From JAYTQG01 sp043746815 (GTDB lineage Bacteria > Actinomycetota > Thermoleophilia > Miltoncostaeales > Miltoncostaeaceae), in NCBI GenBank assembly GCA_043746815.1, contig JAYTQG010000013.1:1-13036 (forward strand): 13,036 nucleotides of DNA, in the 5' to 3' direction. Position 1 is the first letter of the stretch. Each line of letters starts with the position of its first letter. Under the pieces are notes generated by a model that saw only the letters and a list, made by a program, of their open reading frames with translations, was not told the DNA's origin and did no database searches. The position numbers were made by a program, and so were the translations under genes. Below, piece after piece: positions 10,974-13,036 of the stretch.

Positions 10974-13036
10974 CAGAAGAAGTCCAGGTCGATGCCGGGC
11001 GGTTCGATGCGGGGTTCCGGCGGCTCGATCGTCGGCAGGCGACGACGTGGATTGTCCGTGTCCGGCGGTTCGATGCTCGGCTCCTTCGTGGCGTCGACTT
11101 CTGGTTCGAGATCGGGGACTTTCGGGGAGCGAGTCAGCGGCCCGCCGATTCGGAATTCCACGTCGGGTCTGGCGGGCCCAGGGTTCACGTCGGGAGTCTC
11201 CACGGCCAGGTCGTTGGGTCGGCCGATCCTGAACTCTGGCATCGGAACTTCTGGCATCCGATCGATAGCGAGGTGTTTCGCCTGGGTGCGTTCCCACCCG
11301 CGGGCGAGTTCGTGGACCGCCTGGTCTTGGTCGAGGCCGACGACGTAGACGTGAAGGTCGTGTCGATGGCGGCTGCCGGCGGCGTAGCCCCACTCCCGAC
11401 TCCCGCGTTCGGGGGCGGCGAAGAGGTATGTGCGGTCGGTGGTGGCGCCTTGGCTGATGTGGCCCGTGATGGCGTAGCCGTGGTGGGCATGTTCGAGGTA
11501 GTCGGTTGGGAGTTGGACCTGCCGACCGTCGTCGGTGCGTAGCTCAAGGGACCGGGCGGCGGGGTCGATCGCGATGACCGTGCCGCGGGTGCCGTTGCGG
11601 ACGTCGATCTCGGGTCGGTAGTCATTTCGGCGGCACACGATCCGGTCGCCGACGGCCCACTCCCGCCCGGCGACGTTGAGGCGTTCCGAGCCGAGCAGTC
11701 CGGCAGTGTCCATGTGTTCCCGGGCGAGCTGGTTGAGGTCGAGGACGTCGGCGCGGTCATGGGCGAGGATGAGTGCCCGCGACGGGTCCGCGGCCGAGGT
11801 CTTGGCCCAGTCGGAGACGAGTTCGATCATCGCCGTGTCGCGTGTCTCGAATGCTTTGAGGTGTCCGTGGTCGGTGAGCAGCTCAAGTGCTCGTTCGGGT
11901 CGGCCCTGGGAGAGTGATCGGGCGATTTCTTGCTGGAGGGGGCCAACCTGGCGACGGTTCTCGCTCAGCTCGACGGCTCCGATGCGTTCCGCGAGGCTGG
12001 CGAGCGCGCCTCCGGCGTCGATGGATGGCAGCTGCCGAGGGTCACCGATCATGAGCACCGTGGCGCTGACGTCGCTTGCGTGTGAGACGAGTTGTTCGAG
12101 CGCCCTGGTGGGAACCGTGCCGGCTTCGTCGATGACGAGGACGCTTCGCGGCGCGAGGGCGTGGGGCGGGTCGCGTTCGAGGTCTGCGAGGAGTCCGGCG
12201 ATGGTGCGTGATCGGATGCCGGCGTCGCGCTCCAGTACTTGGGCGGCCTCCCCTTGCCAGGAGCAGCCCACAACCTCGATGCCATCGCGTTCGAGGGCTT
12301 CCCGAACGAGGCCGAGGGTGTAGGTCTTCCCCGTCCCGGCCGGGGCGATCATGAGACGGACGGCGTCCCGGTTGGCGGTGAGGTGGCGGACCGCGGCTGC
12401 CTGATCGTTGCCTACTTCGGGGTGCCCGGCGAGGACTGCCTCAACGGTGCCGGGGTCGACCCAGAGGCGTCCGCGCCGCTGGGCGCCGGCGACGAGGCGG
12501 TGTTCGATGTCGAGCATCTCGGGTGTCGTCCAGGCGGTGCGATTGGTTCGGGACAGTTCGGGGGGTTCGACGAGGATCGCCCGGTGTCTGATCCACTGGT
12601 CGGCGAGCTGTTCGATTCTCGCCAGGCGTGCGCCGCCGGGGTAGTTCTCGGCGATGGCGCGGATGACATCGCGCCTGCGGAAGGTGCTGGTGCGTTGGGT
12701 GAGCCCGGTGGGCCCGGAGAGCCGACTGGAGAGCTGAGCCTCCCCAATAAGGCTCAGCTCGACCAGGTGAGCGCGGTAGAGGAGTTGTGGGATCTCGTAG
12801 CGTCCAAGGCCGTGCTCGGCGGCTCGTGCGCGCCACTGGCCGACGGCCTCGTCCCGATCGAGGTGGGGTTTGCGGTCGCGGGTCTCTCGTTGGACCGACC
12901 CGACCGCTTGGATCGACGAAGCTCCGCGAGCGAGGGCAAGTTCGACGATCTCGGTGCGGCGGCGGGAGAACTCGCGGGTGACCTCCAGCGGCATTCCGGC
13001 GATCTCGGCGGTGCCGTTTCGGACCGGGCCCCAAGC
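10973..13036 (-). CDS. MobF/TraA-like conjugative relaxase-helicase, C-terminal part (partial)
   Basis: The gene is open at the right edge: 14 more codons beyond the first ATG (12992-12994) read on in frame (AWGPVRNGTAEIAG), and the N-terminal relaxase domain lies outside. The 687 visible residues hold the superfamily 1 helicase part that unwinds plasmid or ICE DNA during transfer. In window numbering, Walker A APAGTGKT is at about 231-238, Walker B VLVIDEAG at about 299-306, GDPRQLPS at about 331-338, and HHGYAITGHISQGAT with RHRHDLHVYVVG near 518-567 as the late helicase motifs. The segment before Walker A is typical of TraA/TrwC proteins. A Pro-rich tail of about 95 residues carries two EFRIG and several IEPP motifs and ends GIDLDFF. 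The stop overlaps the DUF6883-like gene. Confidence 0.9.
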   Translation of the reverse strand, partial: AWGPVRNGTAEIAGMPLEVTREFSRRRTEIVELALARGASSIQAVGSVQRETRDRKPHLDRDEAVGQWRARAAEHGLGRYEIPQLLYRAHLVELSLIGEAQLSSRLSGPTGLTQRTSTFRRRDVIRAIAENYPGGARLARIEQLADQWIRHRAILVEPPELSRTNRTAWTTPEMLDIEHRLVAGAQRRGRLWVDPGTVEAVLAGHPEVGNDQAAAVRHLTANRDAVRLMIAPAGTGKTYTLGLVREALERDGIEVVGCSWQGEAAQVLERDAGIRSRTIAGLLADLERDPPHALAPRSVLVIDEAGTVPTRALEQLVSHASDVSATVLMIGDPRQLPSIDAGGALASLAERIGAVELSENRRQVGPLQQEIARSLSQGRPERALELLTDHGHLKAFETRDTAMIELVSDWAKTSAADPSRALILAHDRADVLDLNQLAREHMDTAGLLGSERLNVAGREWAVGDRIVCRRNDYRPEIDVRNGTRGTVIAIDPAARSLELRTDDGRQVQLPTDYLEHAHHGYAITGHISQGATTDRTYLFAAPERGSREWGYAAGSRHRHDLHVYVVGLDQDQAVHELARGWERTQAKHLAIDRMPEVPMPEFRIGRPNDLAVETPDVNPGPARPDVEFRIGGPLTRSPKVPDLEPEVDATKEPSIEPPDTDNPRRRLPTIEPPEPRIEPPGIDLDFF

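Noticed and set aside
10974..11393. Upstream extension of the DUF6883-like gene into the relaxase
   Set aside because: The extension is an Arg/Pro/Thr-rich out-of-frame shadow of the relaxase tail. The ATG at the relaxase stop gives the normal family start.

Overview
This is a GC-rich bacterial window with little intergenic space. Many starts are GTG, one is TTG, and neighbouring genes are often separated by only a few bases or overlap by 1 to 4 bases. The housekeeping genes (rsgA, a UPF0173 metallo-hydrolase, pyrE, a TrpB2-type tryptophan synthase, an OmpR/His-kinase pair and tRNA-Phe) together with an actinobacterial-style MobF (TraA) relaxase suggest a Chloroflexota or related high-GC Terrabacteria chromosome. 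No marker here fixes the taxon, so that assignment is tentative.

Left block, minus strand, 4373 to about 200. In transcription order it holds pyrE, a UPF0173 metallo-beta-lactamase-fold hydrolase, rsgA, a protein made of nine Trp-containing repeats, a Nudix hydrolase and an ASCH-domain protein. A hairpin follows the last stop codon. The repeat protein is the least explained gene in the window: nine near-identical 13-residue helices joined by Ala/Gly/Pro linkers, ending in an amphipathic tail. From 1 to about 199 there is no gene, only two tandem copies of an 11-base palindrome followed by six Ts, and the hairpin.

Middle, plus strand, 4448 to 4989. Divergent from pyrE, a stand-alone Nfu N-terminal-domain protein (TTG start with a strong Shine-Dalgarno) overlaps a small two-TM membrane protein by GTGA. 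The membrane gene runs 94 bases into the 3' end of the converging trpB2 gene.

Middle, minus strand, 8326 to 4896. An OmpR-family response regulator, its histidine kinase (ATGA overlap) and trpB2 (39-base gap) look like one operon. tRNA-Phe(GAA) lies on the plus strand just beyond, with a readable promoter and a terminator.

Right block, minus strand, 13036 to 8635. It looks accessory and probably mobile. It contains the C-terminal helicase part of a MobF/TraA-like conjugative relaxase, cut by the window edge, then a DUF6883-like gene overlapping it by one base and a DUF4926-like gene. After a 117-base gap come two translationally coupled hypothetical genes, a two-TM protein with a large extramembrane domain and a 205-residue partner. 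Three copies of a 13-base repeat lie between this block and tRNA-Phe. The change from housekeeping to transfer genes at a tRNA suggests an integrated conjugative element, although no integrase or att duplication is visible here.
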